From NCBI GenBank assembly GCA_964036155.1, contig OZ038422.1, positions 59,295,201 to 59,359,200 of the forward strand: DNA of 64,000 nucleotides, in the 5' to 3' direction. The notes under the pieces are model-generated. The model saw nothing but the letters and a program-made list of their open reading frames with translations. It was not told the DNA's origin and did not search any database. How positions within the stretch are numbered: position 1 is the first letter of the stretch; every line of letters starts with the position of its first letter. Source of the DNA: Diploscapter coronatus (taxonomy: Eukaryota > Nematoda > Chromadorea > Rhabditida > Rhabditidae). This document shows positions 1 through 11,500 of this stretch, piece by piece. Made by a program: the position numbers and the translations under genes.

Positions 1-14
1 AGATAAAAGCTAAC

Positions 15-3000
15 CTTTTTCTTCCACCGGCTCAAAATCGATTCCTGCTCGTTTCGATCCAAGTCCTTGTCGGTCAAGTTCATCAACGAACAGCGACCGC
101 GAGTCTGAAAAGCTTGAAGTCTCAAACTTGAAGATGGAGATGAATTTTACCTGTTTTTCTCGGGAATCTCCATAGACCGATTGAGACATTTTCGCGATCG
201 ATCGTCGAAGTCTTTCATCTGCTGCCTCTAATGGATCAAACTTCCGGAATTTGACGTCTGAAATTTTCACTCATCTTCAAAATTTCAATTAATTATTCTC
301 AATGATGTGCTAAGCATTGATCTTGCATTCTGATAAGAGATCGAATGACAGTTTTGAGATTTATAATCAGAACAAACTCATTTTTGAAATCGAAACGTAA
401 GACAATTTCGTCTCTTCCTTTTTATTGATAAACATGAATTGAGAATTCTTACCACTTTCTCCGTTTGAATTGCTGCCATTCGACTGCTCACCTTCTCCTC
501 CATTCATCTTTTCCTTCTCAACTCTTTGTCTGGTTTGATTCTGTTCCATTTCCGAATCAGTTGGTCTGTCTGCTGCTGGCACTGTTGTTCGTTTTGCCGA
601 ATTGGGAATGGAAGTGAGTCTTTTGAGTGGGGGAGGGGCCTTATTGGAGGGAGTCATCCAGGGTGAAGGGGAATAGGGCGATTGGTTGAAGACTGGCATC
701 TTAGCGGAACTAGACGAGTCCTGAAAATAAGAGCGATTAAAAAAAGATTTGGGATTTTAGAAAATCGGTTTTCTCGATAAAGATATTTTCTCTTCCAAAA
801 TTACAAACTTCCCCAAAAGTCAAGATTGGTTTGGAATATGCGAAATGAAAATTTTAGACGCACGAACAAAAATCAATAAAATCCAATAAACAATCGAAAA
901 TGCTGCAAAGTGTGACCGTGCCATGATTTATGAAATTAGAAGAGAAAAAAGCTTACCTTATTTGTTGTGACATTTTCGTCAAGAACTGTCTGCGATCCTT
1001 CTTCCTTCCTTTCAGTATTATTCAATTCTTCTAAAGACACTGCTTTGGGAGTGGCTTCGTTGCTCGATGCGACAATTGTCGAGGTGTTTACGGAATTCTG
1101 AAACGAAAATAAAAATTAACAATTTTCAATGGGAACGATCTTTTCGCATAAAGATTTCGTTGTTCATAGCTATTGTGAATTCCCTAACCTCTCTATCCCT
1201 CATCGTCATTTCAGAAGAAGACGAATGCATCGAAGCAGTAAGATCATCGATCAGAGAATCCGTGTTCATCGAGCTGTACATTATCTGAAAGAAAAATAAT
1301 AACTTCGACAAAAAGCTCTGTGAAAGGTAGCTTAAAGTAATAGAGCACAGAGAAGAACATGATATTCCTCTATCTTTTTCATCATTTTGTATTTTCTCAA
1401 ATTTGCGTAGCTTCAAAGAGCCAGGGAGATTTTCAAACTTGCTTGCCTGTGAAGAAGCCATTCGATTGTTGTCGCTGCTGCTCATCCAAGGAACTGATGA
1501 ATGGTAGGAGGACGTGAGGGAGCAGCTCATTGGACTGTAGGAGGGAATTTGAACTGAAGGGGGTGGCAATTGACGACGGAGAGGGGCGAAGGGCTAAATC
1601 AATCGTTTCAAATCGGAATTTTAGTAAACTTTGTAGAAAAATAAGGGTTCTCAAGAAAAAAAAACGATTTTTACCGACTCCCTATCAGATCTAGTCTGCT
1701 GTTGTTGTTGTTGCTTTGTGAGATCAACGCAACTCGAAGGCAGCGAGCTGATTTCAGCGAGAATTTGGGAAGTCCACCTGGAGCATTCTCGTTTTCATGA
1801 TAATGCGAGTCTTTCTACGAACCTCGTGACAGCATCCTGGTTGCCGAAATCGAATTGTTCACCATTAAGATTTCGAACGCTCAAGGATCGGGGTTGGGCT
1901 CTAAATTTGGAAATTTCTTATTTTCAAAATTGGAAAAGAGTTTCAATTTTCAATATCCTGAAATTTTATTCATTTTGATAGAAAGAAGAATTTTCACCTG
2001 ATCGGAGTGATGCTGTCCATGACTGCCAAGTCGCCGGTGGAATTCGCGAATTTCGATCGCAAATGGCGAGTCGCTCGGCGAGCCGACGGGCCTGAAAACA
2101 AACAGGGTTAATAGTCATTTTTCTGTAAATTCGAAATTTGAGTTGAGTATTGTTTTGTTTAGTTTAATGAAACATATGACGTTATTCACAATACCGTTAG
2201 TTGAAATTTTTTTTAGAAAATATACTCTAGCCACAACCAGGAAATAAAATTGCGACTTTTCTTGGAAACGTATAAAAACCTATTTTGCAGGTTTTCAAAG
2301 ATTGGTATTTTGAATAAGTACCTCTGGGCACTCGTTTTGCTGCTGCTTGTTGCTTGAAACGAGTCGGATCGATCTCGGAATTTGAATTCAGCTGTCCCCC
2401 AGGCAAATGACCGTTGGATTTTGAACTAGCAGGCTGAAAAGAGAGCGATAAAAATTTGAACGAATATTTTAGACGATTAAAAATTCAATCGTTTTTAGAG
2501 GAATGCAAAGAAATTACAAGTAGAAAGAAGTTTTCCATACCCTTACATATCATGATTCTATAGAAGTTCCTTTGTCGCTCACAAGAAAATATCAATTTTT
2601 CAAACTCCAAATAAGGAAAGTCTTGAGAAAGTGGATAACTCTTGAATTAGCCTCGTGTTTCCAAGATTAGGAACATTTTCTTCGCATTCTATTCAAATTG
2701 ATCGTTTGTGGGTTTTCATTTCATTAATGAAAAGTGCTCTCGGCCTTATTTCTTCCCTCTTTTTCCTTCTCGTCATTTTTCCTTAGCAGTTGATAAGCAA
2801 CTCAATCAGCACTGCCATAAAACAAATTAATTCTCCCGGTTAGCTAATTGCATCTAGAAGGCTGCAAAAATGCCCTAATCAGAATAAAGAAAGAAGAAAG
2901 TTTCCTTTCCATTCACACATTAGTCGAATTAGCATAGGGAAAGTTTGTTTACTTACCGAGAACAGTGACTTTCTAGTTTCTATGGTAAATTTTAAAACTT

Positions 3001-6000
3001 GAAATAGTCGATAGAGTTTTGGATTTTTATCAAAAAATCTGAACAATGTTGGACTGATTTGAAATTGGATAGTCTCTAAACAAGAAGAAAAAAGACGAAA
3101 TTAGAAAGAAAAGCCATTTTGCAAAGGGAAAAGCTGCTTGTCTGCTCACTAAAACTATGACAGTTCTCTGGTTGCATTGGTTTACAATTCGCTAACTATT
3201 TTGACTGGCAAAACGAGCAGGACGATAGAAAATGATGCACAGATGGCCCACACATACAGATGCAGAGGAATAGAGAAGCAGAAAGAAGGAAAATAATATG
3301 AAAAAGAAGGGAAACGTAGAAAGAACACTATTACGAACTATTATATCGACTATCCTATGCATTTGCTCTAAACTGTATCGCCAATAAACTTGTAAATTAT
3401 TGAAGAGATAAGCAGAAAATTTGCATTTCAATGAGTTTGATTCAAAAAATTGGAGGCTTGTCAAATGACCCACAAAGTATCTTCGAAAAGGCACCTCATT
3501 TTAATTTCATGATGCTTCTCTACGTTTACAAATTTTCAAACCAACAAGATTCACGCAAAAAGTAGCGGACTTTGGGATTTTCTCCAAAATCCTAAGCCTC
3601 TAAAAGACACATAGAGATTTAGAAGAATTCGATCGAACAAAATACAAAGTTTGAACTAAATCTGGCGGGCTGTACGACAAGAAAAGTAGATTATCTCCTA
3701 GGAAAAACGGGGAAAAATGGGAATCGGGGAGAAAAGACCTGCTGAATGTAATGAACCTCTATTTGAGTGTCTCAAGTATGGGAAGGGGAGAGGAGATAAG
3801 GACTCTGCCAGGGGCAAGAAAGGGAAGGGAAGGAAGGGACGGGTGGACGAGCGGAAAGAAGGCCAATAGAGAGGGAAGCCTCGTTTCAATTAGGCAATTT
3901 CGCCCTGAGCAAACACTTTCCCCTGCAGCTGCACGCTTTTCGGCCTTGTCATCTGCCAAACGACATCGACTACCAAAGCAGATATTTTTAAAACCATTGC
4001 GTAGGTTTCATAGCTATACCCCTTGAAGAAGAAAACGCCATTTTAGAATGAAGTAGCTTTTGAAAAGGAAATATTACAATTCTCGAAAAGCGCTGTGAGC
4101 AGATGATAAAAGGAGGACATATTCAAGAATAAATAAATCTAGTAGTTGGTGTACTTTAAAAAATCATAAAGAATAAAAGGCTTGCAGAAACTTCAGTTTC
4201 TTCAACATATTCGACCTTCAAACTGAACGAGCTTTCCGGAAAAAAGACATGATTGAATGCATTTTTACAGGAACATCGCATGTGTCCCGCAAATGTTGTC
4301 CTCCTTGAAAAATGCTATAATGCTAAATGTTGGTGGGGCTTCATTTTCCCCACTGTAAGAAGATGAAGGAGAAAAAAGAGCAGCTAGCATTTAGCAATAG
4401 AATATGGTTCTATGAGGGCGATTTGCTTGGCACATGCGTTAGACAAATTTTCCCACCTGTCTAGCCGTCTTTCCGATGTCGTCCTCGTCACTGGACGAGT
4501 ACTTCCCGTTGACCGCAGTGCCGACAGCCAGAATCAGTCCTGTTTCTGGCTCGATACTAACCGACTTCCTCTGCTTCCGAGTGAAACGCCGTTTCCTCAA
4601 AACGACCGGTCGATTGTCTGAAAACGTTCTCTGTGAAATTCGTTCCTCGCGAAACTCCCATCCCTGTCCCAATTTATTCGAAACAGAACAGTAAGTTCCC
4701 CTCCTCATTTTTCTTCGTTAATCTCAAGGACTCGTGAAATCCATCTGGATTTCGCAACCGTTCCATTTTTGTAAGGTAAAAAAAAACTCTTTGGGACTTT
4801 TGACTAGTTCATTCGCAACTTATTTAGAAATTTCGCCAGACTTCTTAAAAAAAAACAATCCCCACTTGCAGTGAGTATGCAGGTCCAAAATTTTGGAATT
4901 TGGAAAAGTCTGAATACCACAAATTTTTATTTATCCGCCATTACTTCCTTACAAATTGCTCGTTTTCCACATAAGTTGTGAGTGAGGTTAATGAATTTTC
5001 TAATAAACTTACCATAATCCTCTTCTCGGTCCTCCTCTTCCTTTTCGTTCTCCTTTTCTTTCGCTTCGGGAGGAGCGAATATCAAATCGACTGCCGATTG
5101 ACGTCTTCTGAAATTTGCTCCTTTAGTCACAAAATGCTTGCATTTTTCAAAGGAGAATCAATCAAGAATGAACATGCCTTAGCGAAAGGAAGACCATTTT
5201 TGGAATGTAATGATAAGATATGCAGAGGAGCAATAAAAATTGTATCGGTCATGGTTCTTTGACATTTGTAAAATTCGCGAGAATCACGATAGCTTTTAAA
5301 GTAGACCAGGAGTTTCAATTCAAAGCTCAATAAATCTTTTAACAAAAGAAAAATAAAACTGTTGACCTTTTCCAATAACATTTCATCACTTCATTTCCAG
5401 ACTTACGACTGCCCTGTACTGTACTGCAGTTACAGTTATTTCTTTGCAAGTCTGTTCATTTCACCATTTGTTTATAGGCACGAACCACATGAATATTATA
5501 AATTATCATTTTTCTGAAACGTACCTGAGTAAATTAGGTGAATCGTTGCCCCTGCTTTCTGCTTCGTTCGAATAATTTCCAGTTTCGTTCTGTCGAGTGG
5601 GAAAATCGTCGTCAAACTGGCTTCGTTCGACGAGCTCGCTGACGGACTGAGAGAGTTTCCGCTGAAATTCGAAAGATCATCAAATCGATCGATGAAAATC
5701 CCAGATGGGCAAGGAAATGAACCATTCCCAAAGGGCAATGCACAGGAAAAAAGACTAACGAAAGAGCGGCGCTGGCAGGACATGAAATCAGTTAGGAAAA
5801 TGAAGAGACATGAAATTGATGGAATTGAGAAAATACCATATAAAACCCAAGAGAATTCGAGCAAAACATGTCAAAAATCATGCATTTGTAGCTTTCAAAG
5901 AGTATTGGGTAAGTAGTTCCACACATTCCAGAGAATGAGATTTTGTGGATTAAGGAAAAGCTTTGTAATCGTGACAATATTGAAGGTGGTAAGCCAATAA

Positions 6001-8500
6001 TAATAAAGCTGGACAGAAAGCAAAAATGAATGGAATGAATGCCTCGGGAAAATGAATGAGGGAAACTGCTGGGATGAAGATGAGTCTGCAGTTGTTTCTG
6101 CTTCGTTTCCGTACTCCAGGCGGGTTTGAATGAGTAACGCGGACAAAACGATGATGATAATGCCATGCAAAAAAACACGACAAACAAAAGCAGTGAAGAA
6201 CATCTGGAAGTGATCGAATGGAGGATGCAGACAGGCAGGCAGGCAGGAAGGAGGACGTTGAACTATGCCAAGCGGCATAAATAAGAAGCAAATCACTGCT
6301 TTGTCGCACGACTTGGAAGCTCAAAAGAGTCGCAAACCGGGAAAAACAACAACGGACCACCATGAAAAAATCGGAAGTCAGAATTTTATCGATTTTGATC
6401 ACAAATCAGAGAAAAAACAGCAGCTTTCGGAGTTAATATTTTTTGAAAGACGAGGCCCGTTCCGGCTTAGTTGCACTGCAATTCGCTCGAAATAGCATAG
6501 GAATTGATAATTTTGAGAATTCTAGGAAATTTTATTCCAATTTTGAAGAGAATATTGCAATTCCGGACGCTTGTTATTTGGCCTTCACAAAATCGGTAGA
6601 GTTTATCAACAAAGGTCAAAGCAGAACTATTGAACGAATTAGCAAATCGAATGAATTTCGCGCGGATTAGTGAAGTTCGAAGAAATGTAAAAAAAATGAT
6701 CAAAACATCGCAAAACCAATTTTTTCTCGATCAAAGATAGTTTACAATGTTTAAGAGTGCAAATATGCCTTTATAAAATGGACCATTTGCGAAGAATGAA
6801 AATTTTGAGAAACAATAGCGGAGTATGAAAGAGGGGTGAAGAGAAGGTAAGCAAGCAAAGAGCGAATTGAGAGCTATGCAGTGTATGGGAAACGAGGGGA
6901 TTGGGATGATAGAAGAAGGGAAGCGGTTTGCCCTGTAAAGGGAGGGTCAAAGCGAAGCAGCATCGCGCACGCTTATCCGATCTGTTCAAATTCACTCCAT
7001 TTTTCTCTCGATTCTCCTATGAATCGTTTGATGTTTCCCCTATCTTCAATCTTCCTAATCAACTAAACCAACTACACAAAAGCTCGACATGCCACTTCGA
7101 TTTCAATCAAATGTGTTTGTTGTTTATGCAAGACATTGCGATTCGACGATTTTCCGAAAGACACTGGCTTTTCGTAAAACAATGTAACTGATGAAGAGTA
7201 AAACTATGAACTGCGAAAAGATATCGAATTTTCTTTTTTCTCGTTTTTCTTTTCTTTTGCAAGGAATTTTTATTTTTCTGCAAATACGCCGATTTATGAT
7301 CGGATTTCGCCCCGACTCATTTGAATTTGAAATGTCGACTAGAAATTCCGACATGCCGTGAAGGAGATTTCTGTCGGGTTTCTTTCCAAAAATGTGCATA
7401 TGCGAAGCAGCAGCAAAAGGAAGAAAGGAGTAAATTGCGATTTATTTATTCTGGCGGTAAAATGCTCGCGGTCAAAGGAAATGCCGACAGGAAAAGGAGA
7501 TAACTAGAGAAGGAGGAGGAAGAGATTGTGGTGGGAATGAGATGGAAAGAAACAAGCAGTGGAAATGGAATGAAATGCAAAATGTCAGTTGGTGGACATG
7601 CAAAAACACTGGAAAATTTCGTTTGGTGATGTTGGATAGATCGATTGAAGAGGATAGAATGGCGGAATTAGATTTTTTCTTGGTGATGAAGAATAGACAT
7701 GGTTAGAAACGAGCGTTCGAAGTTTCGTCTGTTACTGGCTTAGGATTTAAAAAATCAAAACGTCTCAGCTTCTAATTCTTTCGATCTTCGAAGCTAAATT
7801 CCATTCTTCTAAAAAATATTTGAAAGCTGGTTCATCGTGAGAGTTGGTATTGATCTCTAAACACTAAGAATATCCTTACTGTTAGACAACATGCAAATGC
7901 CTAATCTGCACAGTTGCAGTGGGAAAGAGGGAAATTCAAAAGTCAAAAGAGAAAAGAAGCTGAATGAATGGAGATGCAGAGAAAGGGTATGGAGTAAGAG
8001 AAGAGGAAGGGAACGGACTGCAGACTGACTGACTGACTGACTGGCAGGATGGGTGGATGAATAATTGATCGGATCCAATCGGTGGATGGGAATTACGCAA
8101 GGAAAAAATGCTGAATGAGGTGAAAAAACGCGCCCAGCCAGACAAATCCAGCCAGGAGGCCGGAAGTTGGCAAACCAAACGACCGAAGAACGCATAACGG
8201 GCGAATAGTAATGGGCTTATTTCGGGAGAAGCTAATATTTTCATTTCAAAGCCATTTTGAATTGATGAAAATTCGAGATTACGATGAAAAGTTTGAAAAA
8301 TATTCAGTTTTCTTGACAGATAGAGATAACGATGGAAAACTTGAATAAATAGGTTAGTAAATGCAGAAATTCACTTCAAAGAATGGTCCTTTCCCTGTAC
8401 TTCATATTGTCAACAGACTTACTTGAGCTTTACTCCTCGCCCGATTTCGGATTCGGTTTTCGTAGTGCGAAATTAAAAACGGTGGCGCACGCGAAGTCAT
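15..8500 (-). CDS. Multi-exon gene for a disordered, Ser/Gln-rich charged protein, function not recognised (3' end outside window)
   Basis: Fourteen coding exons on the minus strand join in phase: 8500-8423, 5661-5525, 5107-5013, 4617-4457, 2433-2322, 2091-1998, 1900-1823, 1777-1675, 1593-1447, 1284-1189, 1097-957, 720-453, 257-151 and 104-15 (569 codons); a donor at 14 shows that it continues. The start at 8500 has an in-frame TGA 18 nt upstream. The N-terminus is basic (RNRARSKAQRKLSQSVSELV), then come an acidic stretch (KEKENEKEEEDREEDY), basic RKRRFTRKQRK, an SSSDEDD patch, six Gln in a row, two repeats of the type PWM(T/S), and a C-terminal part rich in Asp, Arg and Lys. I see no signal peptide, membrane segment or known domain in this part. 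A scaffold, cytoskeletal or phospho-regulated protein is possible but only a guess. The intron between 1447 and 1284 uses a GC donor. The exon chain is strong; the function is unknown. Confidence 0.8.
2434..4456 (-). other. Large intron of the minus-strand gene
   Basis: Lies between the exons at 4617-4457 and 2433-2322. I found no exon with matching phases in it. The + strand between 3,700 and 3,960 is G/A-rich with several open but low-complexity frames, which look like skew rather than coding. Confidence 0.6.
6234..6249. repeat. Short (AGGC)n microsatellite
   Basis: Tandem GGCA/AGGC units in the first intron of the minus-strand gene, flanked by purine-rich sequence. Confidence 0.8.
8023..8044. 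repeat. (GACT)n microsatellite
   Basis: About five GACT units, followed by GGATG/GGTGGATG-type units. A very similar arrangement recurs at 10,299. Confidence 0.85.
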
Positions 8501-11500
8501 TTCGTCAGGCCCCGCTCACTGTCCACAAAATCTCCAATCGTGGCGGGACCCAAACAAACTGGCCAAATAGAGAACAGTTGAATGTACCAAGGTAGATCGA
8601 ATATACCGATTACAGATAGTGTTGATGGTAGTCAAAGCAGTTGATGCATCGATCTAAAAATGAAAAAATGTCAATTTGCAATTTGCTGCATTTAATTGCA
8701 GCCGGACCTTTTGTGCGGAATTTTCTATAGAAAAACCGCGCGAAAACGTGCATATTTTCACGGGCAAAAAAAATGGTGCAAAATATGAAAGTCGAAAGAT
8801 GAAAAAGCGGAGAAAATGAGAAAGATTGGAAAGAGTGGCAAAGTAAAGGCGGGAGGGTGAAGCCTAACGAATGAAAACGCGAAGGTCGACCAAAAATAAA
8901 CGATGCGTTGGGAGGAGGAAGCTCTTACAATGAAGGCGAAGAAAGAGAAGCTGATGGGGCGGAGAGGTGCAAAGTGAGGGGGATGAAAGAGGAATTGTCG
9001 ATACAGACAGGGCACATTTGCATACAGGCAAGGAGATCTCGCGGTATGAGGAGGAAGATTTTGAGACCTTGGCGAAAATCTAATCAATGTTCCGTTCTTC
9101 ATTCATGACAGTTCACGCAGACTAGATCTTCCTAATTCCTGATTTTGAGGACTAATTGCGTGCTTCGTTATGACAGGATTTTTCGATATCTTTCTTTGAA
9201 ACTGATATTCTTCTCGAGCCAAGAAAAACGGTTTGTTTTGATAAGATAGGGAGGAAAAGTGCATCACGAGTTCTGGAGAACAAGTGGGTGTCGAGGCATA
9301 CATTTGGACATTTCATGGGCAATATTCGTTGCAAATGATACAAAAATTAGACAAACATGAGATGTTTTCGCAAGTTCTGTAATGCAATAGAATAAAAATC
9401 AAATAAGGAATATTGTGGAATCGGAAGGAGGGAAGAGGAGATGATTTGAGCCATTTAGAGAAGGAGGGAAGCAGAGGAACGATGACTGAATTGGGAGGAA
9501 GAGGGCGAAAAGGAAGAGGATTGAGGTTAGGGCCGTTCTTGAGGGAAGAATGCGGAATGGTTGTGAATTGCGAATGCAAAGCAGATTGCAGATTGGATAT
9601 GCACAGATTTAGCCGACCAGTCAGACTTGAGACTTGACAATGGGCGCTATTCTTGCGGACATTAGCTGTAAGATAGTTACAGAACCATAAGAAATGAAAA
9701 GAATGAGCCATTTGTTGCATATTAAAGTTGGGAATCCGCGTTCTCTAGCTATGTGTGCACTTGTTGACCGATATGCGAAAGTTTTCGTGCCATGATTGCA
9801 CACTTGTTGCTAGCTATTTTTTTTTAAGGAAGATTGCTACCAAAATTCTTATTATTTCTAAGCTCTCAACATCGACAACATATTGCAAATCGAGGTTGAA
9901 GGGACTATCCGAGATCATAGATGATTTTCGTCATTTTAAGTTGACAATTTTCAGCTTTATACAAAGGTTGAACAAATAGAAGGTGTGTTTTGGCGAAAAA
10001 CGATGGAAGGAGCGGATTGCCGCCAATGTACCGCTGCTTCTCTCAAAACTCGATGACATTGAAAATGAGAATATGGAGAGATTTGGGTGGATGAGTGAGA
10101 GGGAAGGGGATACGCTCGGTTTGGAAGAAGAGGACAAGGAAAAAACAACAAAACAGCCAGAGAGGATACCGATCCTTCAAACAGATATGCAAGAAAGGAT
10201 GGATGAGGGAAAAATAGAGGGAGGAAGTCCAAACAGATTGCAATCGATCCACAATCAGTAGACATGGAATGGGTAGGATAAATGATCGATAGAGGCCCGA
10301 CTGACTGACTGACTGATGATAACATCGAAAAAGTACGATCATGCTAACTGCCTATGGTCATAAACACACAAACGATAACGAAGATGTAAAAATGCATCGT
10401 AAACGATAACTATAACGAGCCCTGAAAAGAGATTTCATTTTATGAAATGAAGTTTACAAGAAGCCATTGCTTCGGCATCCTTACGACGAAGTAGCAGAAG
10501 ACGAATTCTTGGGAACATTCATTTGGATCAGGTATTTTAGGGAAAATAAAAGATTCATCCTAATCATCCTTTTGAAAGGAATATCATACCAAGCCTGATC
10601 TTCATTTTCAATCATGAAAAAATGCTAAATTCTCAAAAAAAAAAATCAGCTGATTTTTGCTAAATCTGAATGGAAATTCAAACGAAGATGCAAGATTTCA
10701 AGGAAGAAAGTATTTTCCTATTGCGTTCGCTCGCCAATGTTCCCTGAATGAACGCCGAACGTTGCTGCGTTAATGCGTCGTTATCTCTGCCATTAGAGAG
10801 ATCGAGATGAATGATGAAGGGAACGAAGAATGAATGGGTGGATGGGTGGATGATACAACAAAACCCAGTCACAAAAAACGCCTGCCAAGATGCGATGCGC
10901 ATAATCTCGAATTATATCCATTAGCCGCACATGCTTTTAGGACATTGCGTGGAGATTTTAGTGCATCCACCTTTTCTCATAGAAAAAATGACTGATAAAC
11001 ACATCAGATCCTGTATGTTTTCGTGACTAATGAAACAGTATTAGATAGTGCTATTTCCCTGATGAGTACTTGACATTCTATGATTGGAAATGCCAAAATG
11101 CAAAATTAGAATTCGAATTACGTGTTCGAAATTCATCGCCAATTTTTTCCGACCCATCTGGCCGGGTTCTTAACTGATAATCACGAAAAATTGTTCTGTA
11201 TGATATACTATGAATTTTTGCCTCAAACTTTATAGCTGGATGCTTGCCCCAAAACCTTGAAAAGTCATGTAGTTGAAATTTTTTCTCAGGCTGAAAAATT
11301 GCGAAATTTTTTTTTTGTTTTAATTTAGGAAAGGAAATGTGACAGCCCACCAAGTTGCGCAATTGGATAATGAAATATTTCACCGAAATTGAGCAAAAAT
11401 GAATAAATTCGAGCAGAATAAAGTTCAAATGTCGTTGTATACTGTTGAAAAAATCACTAGCGAAGAAATTTGGGAAACGATTGCAAAAAAATTCAACGCG

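Larger units (their letters stand above)
5662..8422 (-). other. First coding intron of the minus-strand gene, pyrimidine-rich on the sense strand
   Basis: Separates the start exon (8500-8423) from exon 2 (5661-5525); both sides are phase 0. It contains a short AGGC/GGCA tract at 6,234-6,249 and long C/T-rich stretches on the minus strand. Several overlapping minus-strand frames at 5,792-6,402 are open in all three phases, typical of low-complexity pyrimidine sequence. Confidence 0.6.

Noticed and set aside
5792..6402. Overlapping minus-strand open frames of 131-150 codons
   Set aside because: All three phases are open in pyrimidine-rich intronic sequence; no domain, and the flanking exons of the real gene skip them.
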